A stretch of DNA of 64,000 nucleotides from Isoetes taiwanensis (lineage: Eukaryota > Streptophyta > Lycopodiopsida > Isoetales > Isoetaceae), in contig JAJEKV010000002.1 of assembly GCA_021234155.1 (NCBI GenBank), positions 4,721,795 through 4,785,794 of the forward strand, given 5' to 3'. The position numbers were made by a program, and so were the translations under genes. Below the pieces are notes generated by a model, which worked only from the letters and a program-made list of their open reading frames with translations, had not been told where the DNA came from and did not search any database. Every line of letters begins with the position of its first letter. The first letter of the stretch is position 1. Below, in pieces: positions 54,669-64,000 of the stretch.

Positions 54669-57600
54669 TTGAACACTTCTAGTGATGGGGTTGTTGCTTT
54701 ATACTCAAGCAACAAGCGGTCAAACTCTGGAGGCAAGCCCAAGTTTCGACCCAATACACGATCCAGTTCGTCCTTCAATCAACAATCCTTCAACAAGGAT
54801 GATGCAAGCAAAGGCTTCAACAAGAAGCCCATGAATCACAAATTAATATGCAATTATTGTGGCAAACCAAACCATTATGCCAGAGATTGTCACACTCGAC
54901 TTGCAAAAGAGCGTAACAAGGCAAACGTGATCATCAATGATCATCAAGAAAGGTTATGTGTCTCACAAGTTTCATGTTCTTCTGTGACTAACCATTCTAG
55001 TGGCTGGTTTTTAGATTCAGCATGTACTGCTCATATGACTCCACAACGTGATTCTTTCATCACATATCAAAAGATGCCACCTGGGCAGACTGTTCTCTTA
55101 GGAGATGATAGTCCCCTCAGTATCGAAGGACAAGGCAAAGTTTCGGTGCAACTGCCCGATGGATCGATCAAAACAATACATGATGTATTACATGCTTGAC
55201 CAAGAACTTGCTCTCAGTTAGCAAGATTTATGATGTTGGATTAAAAGTCCAATTTGGCATCAAAGAGTGCCAACTTCAAGATTCCCATGAATGCAAACTT
55301 GCTCAAGGCGTACGCGAAGGAAGTCTCTATAGATTCCCGCTTTCTAATGTGCCTCAACACTCTGTCAATGCAGTGACCACTACTCCCAATGATGTTTATC
55401 AATGGCACTTATGATTGGGACATGCTGGACTGCATGCCTTGAAGCAACTCCACTCCAAGCAGATGGTTCGAGATTTCAATATTCAGCCAAATACAAATTT
55501 GCCAGTATGTGAAGCATGTTTAATTGGCAAGCATCATCGGTTACCTTTTCCCAAGGTCAGTCATTCAAGAGCCGAGCATCCACTTGACTTGGTACACACT
55601 GACATTGGTGAGTCCGAAATACTTTCTGATAATGGCTGTAAATATTTCATCACATTTATTGATGATTATTCTAGATACACCACTGTGTATTTTCTTAAAA
55701 AGAAATCTGCAGCTTTAGAAGCTTTCAAAGAATACAAAGCTCTAGCTGAGAACCAACTTGGAAGAACCATCAAATGTCTCAGATCTGATAATGGTGGTGA
55801 ATATATCTCCAAAGCATTCACAAGTTTCTGTGCACAACATGGAATTGACAGAAATTTGACGGCTCCATACTCTCCTCAACAAAATGGTGTAGCCGAGAGA
55901 AAGAATCGCACTCTTGCTGAAAGTGCACGAAGTATGTTGCATTTGAGTCAACTTCCTCATTATTTTTGGGCCGAATCTCTAGCAACAGCTACCTATATTC
56001 AAAATCGATTGCCCACACAAGCATTGCAAGATCAAACTCCATATGAAGCTTGGATTGGTAAACAACCAACATTATCCCATCTAAAAGTGTTTGGTTGTAT
56101 TGGATATGTGCATGTACCTAAACAAAAACGAAGAAAATGGGAGGACCATAGTATCAAGTGTATCTTTGTTGGCTACAGTATGTCTGCCAAGGCATATCGT
56201 ATGTACAACCCCCTAACCAAGAAGGTTTTCATCTCCCGAGATGTTACATTTGTTGAAGATACCTTCTGGAATTTGAAAGATGTATCTCCTACATCTTGGT
56301 GCCAAGGCCCTTGGCAAGTCCTCTATCCTCCCATATCTCCTCTCACTCAGGATGATAACATGCAACCCAATAGTCCAATTATTCAAGCAGAGCAACAAGC
56401 TCCTGTTATAGTTCCAGAGGAAGCCCCAGCAAATACAAACCTTGAAGATCTTGCTCCCGCATTATGCAAGATGAAGATGTTCAAGATGACCAACCGATCA
56501 CCTCGAGTGATGAAGCCCCTGATCATGTGCAACAATTTATGGAAAGCCCACTTCCTCTAGTGGCATCCCCAAGAACAAGTCGATATGGTCGAAAACGTAC
56601 TCCATCTTTGAAGGCTTTAGAGTCTTCCATGCAAACACTAAAGAAGCATTTTGCTATGCCCATAGTTGGTGATCCACTAACTCTTAAAGATGCTTTATCA
56701 GATCCAAATTCCAAAGAATGGCATGATGCTATGACTTCTGAATATGACTCTCTCATGAAGAATCAAACATGGACCTTGCAACCACTCCCACCGTATGTAA
56801 AGGCAATTGGTTGTAAGTGGCTCTTTAAACGCAAATACAAACCTGATGGCTCTATTGATCGTTATAAAGCAAGATTAGTAGCCAAAGGATATTCTCAAAT
56901 TGAAGGGATCGATTACCTTGATACCTTCTCTCCTATTGTCAAAATGACATCCATCAGAACTCTCCTCACACTTGCTACTGCTCAAGATATGCACATCCAT
57001 CAAATGGATGTTAAGACTGCATTTCTCAATGGTAACTTGGAGAAGATATCTTCATGAAACAACCCAAGGTTATGTTCAACCTGGACAAGAGACTTTGGTA
57101 TGCAAGTTACATAAGTCTTTATATGGCCTCAAGCAGTCTCCACGAGCATGGTATCAAAGGATTGACACCTTTCTCAAGTCACATAGCTATGAGCAAGGGG
57201 GAGCAGACAGTAATATCTATATCAAGAAGAGAAACTGTCATATTTTGCTCCTAGCTCTGTATGTGGATGATGCCATATTAATAAGCAACAACTTGAATTT
57301 TTCGAAATGAGTGTAAACAAATCCTTTCCAAAGAATTTCAAATGACTGATTATGGTGAAATTGCTTATCGCTTAGGAATCCAAGTCCTAAGAAATCAGAA
57401 AAAAGAAGACAATTCATCTCACCAACAAAAATATATTGAAGACCTCTTGAAGAAATTTGAGATGGATAAGAGTAAGCCAATAAGTACTCCAATGGATATG
57501 AATATAAAATTGTCCAAAGATATGTGTCCTCAAAACCCTCAAGAAGAAGAGATCATGAAGAATACACCCTATGCAAGTGCAAGAGGCGCCTCTCATGTAT

Positions 57601-58227
57601 GTCGCTATATGTACAAGACTGACATTGCTCACGCAGTCAGTTTTGTAAGTCAATTCTTGAGTAATCCAGGACCTATGCACTGGGCTGCAGTGAAGAGAAT
57701 TCTTCGCTATCTTTCTGGAACCCCTAACTTTGGACTTACATTACAAGGTGGTTCGCTCATACTTACAGGATATAGTGATGCTTCTTATGCAAGTGATGTT
57801 GAAATTTGCAAGTCCACAACTGGATATTGTTTTCAACTTGGAAAAAGCACCATCTCCTGGTGTAGTAAAAGCAACCTACAATTTCCTTATCAAGCTGAAG
57901 GTAATATATAGCTATTTGCCAAGCAACAAAAGAAGCTATATGGCTCTGCAGATTACTTGAAGACATCATGATACCTTCACAAGGACCAGTGTTAATCAAG
58001 ACTGATAGCACAAGTTGCATCAGCATGGCAACACAACCAAGAATCAATGCTAGATCAAAACATATTGAGATCCAGTATCACTTTGTACGAGAAAAGATCC
58101 TTGAGAAGAAGATTCAACTTCAATATTGCCCCACTGAAGACATGGTAGCAGATTTTCTTACAAAACCTCTACCAACATACAAATTTATTCTATGCAGACA
58201 AAGCCTCAACATAAAAGACAGTCCGAC
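54669..58227 (+). pseudogene. Copia gag-pol polyprotein, copy 2
   Basis: Order of domains as in Ty1/Copia elements. Zinc knuckle CNYCGKPNHYARDC (about 54850); protease GWFLDSACTAHMT (55002), with DSA where most have DSG; GAG-pre-integrase HLxLGHAGLHALKQLHSKQM with a TGA at 55412 and CEACLIGKHHRLPFP; integrase DDE region with HTDIGESEILSDN, FITFIDDYSRYTTVYFLKK, CLRSDNGGEYISKAF and SPQQNGVAERKNRTLAES; reverse transcriptase KAIGCKWLFKRKYKPDGSID, MDVKTAFLNGNLE and LYVDDAILISNN (catalytic YVDD, 57255); RNase [21 protein letters not shown] then EDMVADFLTKPLPTYKFILC. Frame changes remain near 55196, 56462, 57050, 57310, 57590 and 57900. Confidence 0.9.
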
Positions 58228-58247
58228 AGGCATCGGCTAAGGGGGAG

Positions 58248-58650
58248 TGTTAACGGAATGGATTCCGGTAGTAGTTATCCGCTGCCTTCAATTCAACGCA
58301 CTCCTTCGCCACATCATCCTTTAGCCACATAGATTTGTCCACATCATTGATCCATGACTCCAATAGTCATACCCTTTCCAAAAGCCATATCCTTTCCCAA
58401 AAGACATGTCCTCATGACCTTTCATATGCCCTTTCACCTGCTTACATAAATTGTCCTATTTCCCATATTCACAACACATTCAACTCAAGCATTCCACAAT
58501 TACAGGGGAGCCCTTCCAGTCTGCAACTGTCTCAAGACAGATATGTACTCTCATATTCATACATGAATATATGATTCCATTATCTATTCAATTGTGTGTG
58601 AATATATAAGGTTCTTGTTTTTTCTGCCATATGCATCATATTTAATTTCA
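58248..58650 (+). repeat. 3' LTR of Copia element, copy 2
   Basis: Same as 45394-45796 with only a few base differences (for example CACATCATCC for CACGTCATCC). Flanked on the right by the same satellite-like sequence as in copy 1. Confidence 0.93.
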
Positions 58651-60284
58651 ATGTGAGAGATACAGTCCGTGGAAGTGTCTACCGGTTGCCACAGAAACCC
58701 TAGCACACAGCCCGGAAAAGTGCCAATTTGAGCACAGAAACAAAGCCAAGCATGTAGGTACCATACACCGTTGGAAAGATCTCTGAACCAGCTTTCCAAC
58801 AAGCTCAAGCACATGAAAATCTGACACCGGATGTGAGAGATATGACCGATCAAAATTCTGGTTAAAAAATTCTCTGCCTTTGTTGTAAACATGTAGAAAA
58901 TGACATCCAACCCCAGAAAAACCACATCAAATCTTAGAAGGAATGTTGCAATGGCAAGGATAGTAGTATTTGTTTAAACACTGTGTCCTAAAAAGAGATG
59001 TAATGAACTTATGGTTTGCTTTTATGGACTCTAGAACATAGACGAAACAACCACTAAGGCCTCCATTAATCCCATGGTAGTAACAAGAAGACATGCTTTG
59101 GCTTTCAACTTATGACCAAAGATTCATAGGTTTTTCTTATTGGAAAAGGAAAGGCTCAACAAATAAGCAAAGACAAGACAACCACTAAGGCCTCCATTAC
59201 CCCATGGGAGTAACAAGAAAACATCCTTTGGCTTTCAACTTATGACCAAAGATTCATAAGTTTTCCTTATTGGAAAGGGAAAGGCTCAATAAATAAGCAA
59301 AGACAAACTATTCTTTACAAATAGTAGTCGGCATTACATTAGGTGTTTGGACAATGAATTCCTAGGCAAAGAGTGTTTCCTAAAGTTACTACAATTAACA
59401 ACATGATGACTTTGATTAAATTCCAACAACAAAATAACATGATGAGCACGACTATAAAACAATACAATTGAAGGCCATGCTCAATACCACTAAGAAGTAA
59501 ATCTCCTGTTCCCCCATATTTTACAAATTTTGTATCATAAGTGTTATCTAGGAATATGAAATTTTGTTGTTATTTATGTGATGTAAGAATTTAAAATGAA
59601 AAGGACCCAACATATGTGCATGGAGCACCAGAAGTTTGATGGGCAAGAGGTTATTTATAGACTTCAAATTTAAAGGCTTTCTGCACCAATGAAGCATTGA
59701 AAGCATTGTTTACGTGTTTGTGCTATGTTCTCGTCATTATATTTTTCTTACTTAATTTAGAGCTTGAAGAAGATAAGTCCTATACTACAATAGGACTTCA
59801 ATATCCTTTTGGTTTTCGTGGTATTGCATAGACTAAGTATGTCTTCTAATTTATGCCTTTTTAAAAAATGGCATGTCATAAAGATAATCGAAAATTTTTT
59901 GTTCAGAGACTTCTAAACTCTTTAAGCAAATAACTTCTTGATTGTGTCGATTACATTGTCTATATCTAGAACTTCAAATGTGCTATTGCTTTGTGGAAAT
60001 AACCCCTTCTTATCTATTGAGCTTAAATATTAAACATTTGAACAATATTGATTTAAAATGCTTTGAATATCATTAGGCTCAAATCCCCATAATTATCATG
60101 CATTGCTACCTTATTATTTACATGTTTTCAACTTTTTGCCCAAGAATGCCAGGTAGTGTGATTTCACAATGCAGTCTTATCATTTATAAGTTCCCAACCT
60201 TATAAGTTTCCACCTATGCCCAGCAATGCTAGGCACCTTAACTATATACTTATGTTGCCATGCTCCATATTTTGTGAAATTTAC
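58651..60284. repeat. Satellite flank and tandem duplication, second copy; no gene recognised
   Basis: Counterpart of 45797-47430. The ~135-base unit ACAACCACTAAGGCCTCCAT appears at 59046 and 59177. Small differences from the first copy in this stretch are ordinary base changes, not only CAG/CTG ones. Confidence 0.65.
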
Positions 60285-61561
60285 CTGATCATTCCGTTGC
60301 GAAATCTCTTTCAAATGCCTTAGTTCTACTTGCATTTCTTCAAGCTGATTCTCTTTTCTCTCTAAGACTGCTTGTATCTGAAATAGCATAATTAAACGAC
60401 ATAAATGATTGGAAAAGCGGACATGTTCCCAAGTTTGTGATAGAAATCAATGCACAAATGGAATCAGTGATTGAACAAAGTTTGTGATGGAAACCAATGC
60501 ACAGGCTTGTGGGCATACCCTAGTTTTTTCTACCTCCAGCAGTTGTTTGTCATCCCCAAGTTTCTGTCTAGATATGGAAAGCTCATGGCATGCCTGAGAA
60601 AACCAATTTAGATAAGACTAATGTGATAGAATCTCTTGTTCCAACAATGCAATGTTTTGCACCGGTGCTTGCTCTAGTAATACACTCTGAATACTACCTT
60701 TCATTTTTAATGGCCTTAGTTAAATCCTCTTACATAACGAACAAATTTGTTTACTTTAATCATAACTCTTACCACAAAAATCTAAAAGGTGAAAACGTAT
60801 TTTCTTTCTACAGAACATTCATATTGGATAAATGATGCTCCATAAACCTTGTCCTCCATCTGCAATGGTTGAAAGACATAAAAGATTATAATACTCCCAT
60901 GCTAAGAACAAGATTTAACATGAATAATTTTATGTTTATGCAATACAGCTCATTACTTTTCATATGTGAAACCTGTTTCATCGTAGCGTGCTCCGCTCGA
61001 GAAATTGCTAGTGCTTGTTGATAGGCCTCAATCAAAGTCTTCGTGCTCAGCAACTCTTCCTTGATGCAAACTGAAAATGCCAAAGAGAGAGAAAAAAGAA
61101 CTAGTCCTAAGAAACTGCAAACCAATTATTTGTTTGAGGCTGCAAAAACTCATTGGTTTCCTCAAAAGACTCTTCAATGTCTACCATCTGAAAGATGCAT
61201 TGTCCATTGAGTCTCTCAAGGTTCTTTTGCTGCTCTGTGCACTCTTCTTTCTCTAAGCTATTTTACTTAGGAAACACAATAAAACCTTTATCCTTACATT
61301 ACAGACTTCTGATTCTTCTGTCTTCTTTAGTTTTCGGATAAGCCCTTTGATTGTGACTTCTATTCTCTCGTCATAAGTTAGCCTTTTTTGCAACTTCTGT
61401 TGTAGAAAGCTTTGATGTGATTCGGCTGTGAAAGGATCAACATGAAACCTAATTTAATTCGAGTGTTTTACGAATCAAAAAGTAAGACCCACTAACATAT
61501 CTTCTTGTAGCTGGGCCTCTAACTCGTGCATGGTTCTAGTAATTTGATCACATAAAGCTTA
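60285..61561 (-). pseudogene. ZYP1-like synaptonemal complex protein exons, copy 2 (minus)
   Basis: Cleaner version of 47.4-48.7 kb. Down the minus strand: ALCDQITRTMHELEAQLQED (about 61560-61500); LQQKLQKRLTYDERIEVTIK then GLIRKLKKTEESEV (about 61410-61310); EECTEQQKNLERLNGQCIFQ then MVDIEESFEETNE (about 61255-61150); EELLSTKTLIEAYQQALAIS then RAEHATMKQ (about 61065-60975); MEDKVYGASFIQYEC (about 60860); HELSISRQKLGDDKQLLEVE (about 60595-60530); ERKENQLEEMQVELRHLKEI then SQRNDQ (about 60375-60290), ending at a GT splice donor. ZYP1 has HLKELSQRNDQ at the matching place. The 5' exons are cut off by the LINE end at 61562 and no 3' exons are seen, so it is a fragment. Confidence 0.7.
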
Positions 61562-61949
61562 GCAGGTTATTGAAGATGAAAGCCATACTCTTCTGAGTTG
61601 CCCTGCTTTTGAGATAGTCCGGAATCATTTTTCGACCTTAGCATTCCATTCCACGCTTCCACAACTTCTCAGCGCACCATCTGTGCATGACTTGGCATTA
61701 TACATACTTGAGATTCTAGATAAACGTCTGCAATTACTGAGCCCTCAGTAGTCATTATCTAAGCTTGTCTAGTATCATCATTACTGCAAAGGTTTTTCCC
61801 TTGAAAACCTTTCGAGGCAGGGGTTTTTTAATCCTAGTAGTAATGATTGTACTAGCCCATTGTATGGGTCCCATGACCTATTGGTCTCCGTGGACGTTAA
61901 AAAAAACTATTCTATTCTATTCTATTCTATTCTTTAATGGACAAGAATT
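61562..61949 (+). pseudogene. LINE 3' end, second copy
   Basis: Identical in practice to 48725-49112: C-terminal EDESHTLLSCPAFE motif, stop, stem-loop motif, (ATTCT)n tail. Because it lies inside the segmental duplication it is not a separate insertion. Unlike its surroundings it shows no CAG/CTG differences between the two copies. Confidence 0.82.
61784..61854 (+). other. Conserved stem-loop motif, second copy of e
   Basis: Same sequence as 48944-49014: ATCATTACT and AGTAATGAT arms around the GGTTTTTCCC core. It adds no independent support because it is part of the duplicated segment. Confidence 0.75.
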
Positions 61950-61952
61950 TGG

Positions 61953-62734
61953 AATAAGCCCATTCCATAGCTCTAACTCCTACTTTAGCTTCTCTTTTAA
62001 CATTTGTTTTCGTTATGGGATTCCTAAAGCTTTAACTGGAGGCTTACCAAGTAAAATCTAAAAATGCTGTGAACTTTAAGGTGGTAAAACACTCTGCCGT
62101 TCTTGATCTGACTTTATAATTGCTTCAATTTTCGGCTTTCCTGAACATATGATCTCTGTGAAGGCAGGACCTATTATTGAGAGAAAGGGCCGTCTTTTGC
62201 AGGTCTTGAAGACCCAACACACAGTCCAGGGCCGTGGAGGTGCTACAATACAGGTTGAACTTAGAGATCTTCAAATGGTATCAAGGTTGTAGAGAGATTG
62301 AGGACTTCAGAAGCAGTTGAGAAAGCTTATATTGTGGAGAAGAAATATACATACTTGTACGAAGATGGCAACAATGCCATGCTTATGGAATCTGAAACCT
62401 TTTGAGTGAGGTACCTCAAACTTTGTTTGGTAATGGTGCTGCGTATTTGGTTGATGGAATGCAAGTTTCTGTTAATGTATATGATAGCAACCCAATCTCA
62501 GCATCAGTTCCTTCTCGCCTCACTTGTACTGTATCTCAAGCAGAATCTTACATCAGAGGTCAGACAGAAACTCCTTCTTATAAGAAAATTATATTGGATA
62601 ATGGTGTGCAAACTATGGTGCCACCATTTGTTGCAATTGGAGACAAGGTAACTGTGGACACATCAGACAATGCTTATGTGATAAGGGTAAATGATAATTT
62701 TACATGGTTCTTACAAAGGCTGCTAGCTCCATAG
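61953..62734 (+). pseudogene. Mitochondrial-type elongation factor P (EF-P) relic, copy 2
   Basis: EF-P helps ribosomes form peptide bonds at difficult motifs; plants have an organelle-targeted EF-P family protein. From about 62128: FGFPEHMISVKAGPIIERKG, RLLQVLKTQHTVQGRGGATI, QVELRDLQ; one-base frame change; NGIKVVERLRTSEAVEKAYI, VEKKYTYLYEDGNNAMLMES, ETF; second frame change; EVPQTLFGNGAAYLVDGMQV, SVNVYDSNPISASVPSRLTC, SYKKIILDNGVQTMVPPFVA, GDKVTVDTSDNAYVIR. The layout KGR..VLKTQHT.QGRGGATIQVELRD and the VPP...GD...V.T end are those of the plant mitochondrial EF-P family. At AYVIR the sequence reads AGGTAAATG, a possible splice donor, so a last small exon may be missing. No clear N-terminal transit exon is seen. 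Two frame breaks may be sequencing errors. Confidence 0.78.
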
Positions 62735-64000
62735 CCATCAGGTAATCTATCATATAAGGAAAAAACATTGCGCACTCTCCCCCCTTTTATATGGTTGTGT
62801 CACATATCTCCTATGGCGTTGCATGCCTGATTTACTTCCTTAGCATTTTGATCTGTGCTGTCTAATGGCATAGGCAGCTTTTGCGAGAGCTAGAGTGGCC
62901 ATTGCGTGCTTCAAGATATTGAAGTAGGAGTTTGAAACACGATTTGCGAACTTTGCAGTTTGATCAGGAAAGTTAGGGCTAAGAGTGACTGTTGCATTTG
63001 GCCAGAATTAAAGTGCAAGTTATGTTGATGGTACAATAAACTTACCATAACGGAAGACTGCTGGCAGAAATGTCGTAGGATTAGAGGAGGAAGTTGTGAG
63101 TAGAGCTTTGGATTAATGTTTATCATGCACCAGAGGGGGTTGCGTTACACTACCTATGGCAGAGTTTGCATTGTAGATGTACCAGCATTAGCCATAATAA
63201 TATATCTTGGAAAACGGGTTAAGATAGGCACATATGTAGAAGAATTTATTTCGAATTCATTCGAGGATGATGCTTATGTCTCAAGTCTAATCCTTACCAT
63301 AGAAAAAGATATGCTATCTTTTTGTCTCTAAGTGCAGTGAGAATTCCAGCAGATGCAAAAACAAAATGTAAGGCTCTTTCTGGTTTGTTAACTTCATCTG
63401 ACACATTCTTACTAAAAGGTATTTGTTTTGTTAGAATCAGTAAGAACGAAGAAAGATGATTTGCCAAATTTGCAGTTCAATCAGATGTTTCTTTGTTGAC
63501 TCCTAATGCATCTCAATGGCAAATATATCTAAATATTGGTTCGCAGACCCGAGTTGTTGGGTCATTTGGACAGGCATTGTGGTCTACTCTCGGGGAAAAC
63601 AATAGGGATGTTGTGAATCAAGAAGCAATATTAGAGGCCCCTAATGGATTGAGGAGGCTAATCCGGTGCCATAGCTCTGGCAGAAGTACATTGCATTTTG
63701 GAAAGTTAAATACGTCGAAGTCTAGTAGTATTTGTTTTCAAAGGCCCCAACATTTTGCCTTGGTTTTGGGGCATGTACAAGTATGCCAAAGCTGTATTGA
63801 AGTTTGAGCTTTCGATGGTGTTTTTGGTGTTCAAAGGATTGGCCAGGAGCATCTTTTGCAAGTGCACAGAGCCTTGATTATGGCCTTGACTATGGCGGTG
63901 CATATCAAATGTCGGATATCAAATGTTGGCATACTTCATACAAGGACTTCATATACATCATATACATGGAAAAAGCCATGGAAAATTATTGGGGCCTTTC
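62735..64000. other. Unassigned region at the window end
   Basis: Counterpart of 49896-51155. On the minus strand about 63000-62870 reads FWPNATVTLSPNFPDQTAKF then NRVSNSYFNILKHAMATLAL, which looks like an exon (AG before it) of an unknown protein. On the plus strand 63116-63331 and 63493-63807 hold the open frames also seen in the first copy. None is recognised. Confidence 0.4.

Larger units (their letters stand above)
54646..58650 (+). mobile_element. Copia element, copy 2, lacking its 5' third
   Basis: Contains gag from the middle onward, pol, polypurine tract AAGGGGGAG (58239-58247) and 3' LTR (58248-58650), followed by ATGTGAGAGATA as in copy 1. There is no 5' LTR, primer site or gag start: the left end is the duplication junction. 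It is therefore not an independent insertion but the same one duplicated. Confidence 0.9.
54646..64000. repeat. Segmental duplication, second copy (runs past window end)
   Basis: Begins in the Copia gag gene at the base corresponding to 41776 and matches 41776-51155 in order to the last base of the window. No 5' LTR precedes it. It has fewer frame breaks than the first copy, with intact CTG and CAG where the first has CCG, TCG, CGT or CAAA. Confidence 0.93.

Noticed and set aside
63116-63331. Plus frame kept in both duplicate copies (YGRVCIVDVPALAIIIYLGK)
   Set aside because: Conservation between copies reflects the duplication itself, not selection; no family recognised, so not called a gene.

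Overview
The window looks like nuclear DNA of a land plant. A spliced, plant-type tRNA-dihydrouridine synthase gene has a target-peptide-like N-terminus. Around it lie pentatricopeptide-repeat (PPR) and receptor-kinase relics and exons resembling the plant synaptonemal-complex protein ZYP1. The rest is mostly retrotransposons: Copia, gag-only LTR elements, non-autonomous LTR elements and LINEs. The PPR style, the LINE types and the kinase-like relic suggest a seed-free plant (fern, lycophyte or bryophyte), but that is inference; no species can be fixed from sequence alone.

Layout. 0-1.7 kb: PPR relic fused to a kinase-like relic, then short tandem and fold-back repeats. 1.9-5.7 kb (minus): the only gene I can read as intact, a 12-exon, 445-codon DusA-type dihydrouridine synthase. 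6.5-7.8 kb: LINE relic (minus). 9.4-11.8 kb: a long PPR gene (plus), frameshifted and split by a 1-kb repeat with an 8-bp target duplication. 14.9-20.6 kb: two more members of that repeat class, built from head-to-tail units with palindromic junctions. 20.6-25.2 kb: LINE and receptor-kinase relics. 25.2-30 kb: little that is recognisable, apart from long perfect hairpins and a short telomere-like run. 30.1-33.0 kb: a gag-pol-less LTR element inserted in a GATA/GGTA microsatellite. 33.7-36.9 kb: a gag-only LTR element with intact target duplication. 37.6-39.6 kb: GC-rich LINE-like remains. 39.8-40.6 kb: satellite-like repeats, hit by a complete Copia element (40.6-45.8 kb).

From about 41.8 kb the sequence repeats itself. 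A unit of about 12.85 kb holds the Copia 3' two-thirds, ZYP1 exons (minus), a LINE 3' end, a mitochondrial-type EF-P relic, unknown sequence and ZYP1 exons again (plus). It starts over near 54.64 kb and runs past the window end. The copies differ mainly at CAG/CTG trinucleotides in a stereotyped way (for example ACTG against ATCG, CAGAA against CGTAA). This looks more like systematic sequencing or polishing error at methylated CHG sites than evolution, so many frameshifts reported here may be artefacts.

Two patterns are the best candidates for something undescribed. One is a conserved ~55-70 nt stem-loop whose outer stem changes sequence in a compensatory way between five places, in LINE 3' regions and in the structured repeats. 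The other is the structured repeat class itself, with a split direct-repeat layout. Nothing here forms an operon or multi-gene pathway; apart from the dihydrouridine synthase the window is a graveyard of mobile elements and captured gene pieces.
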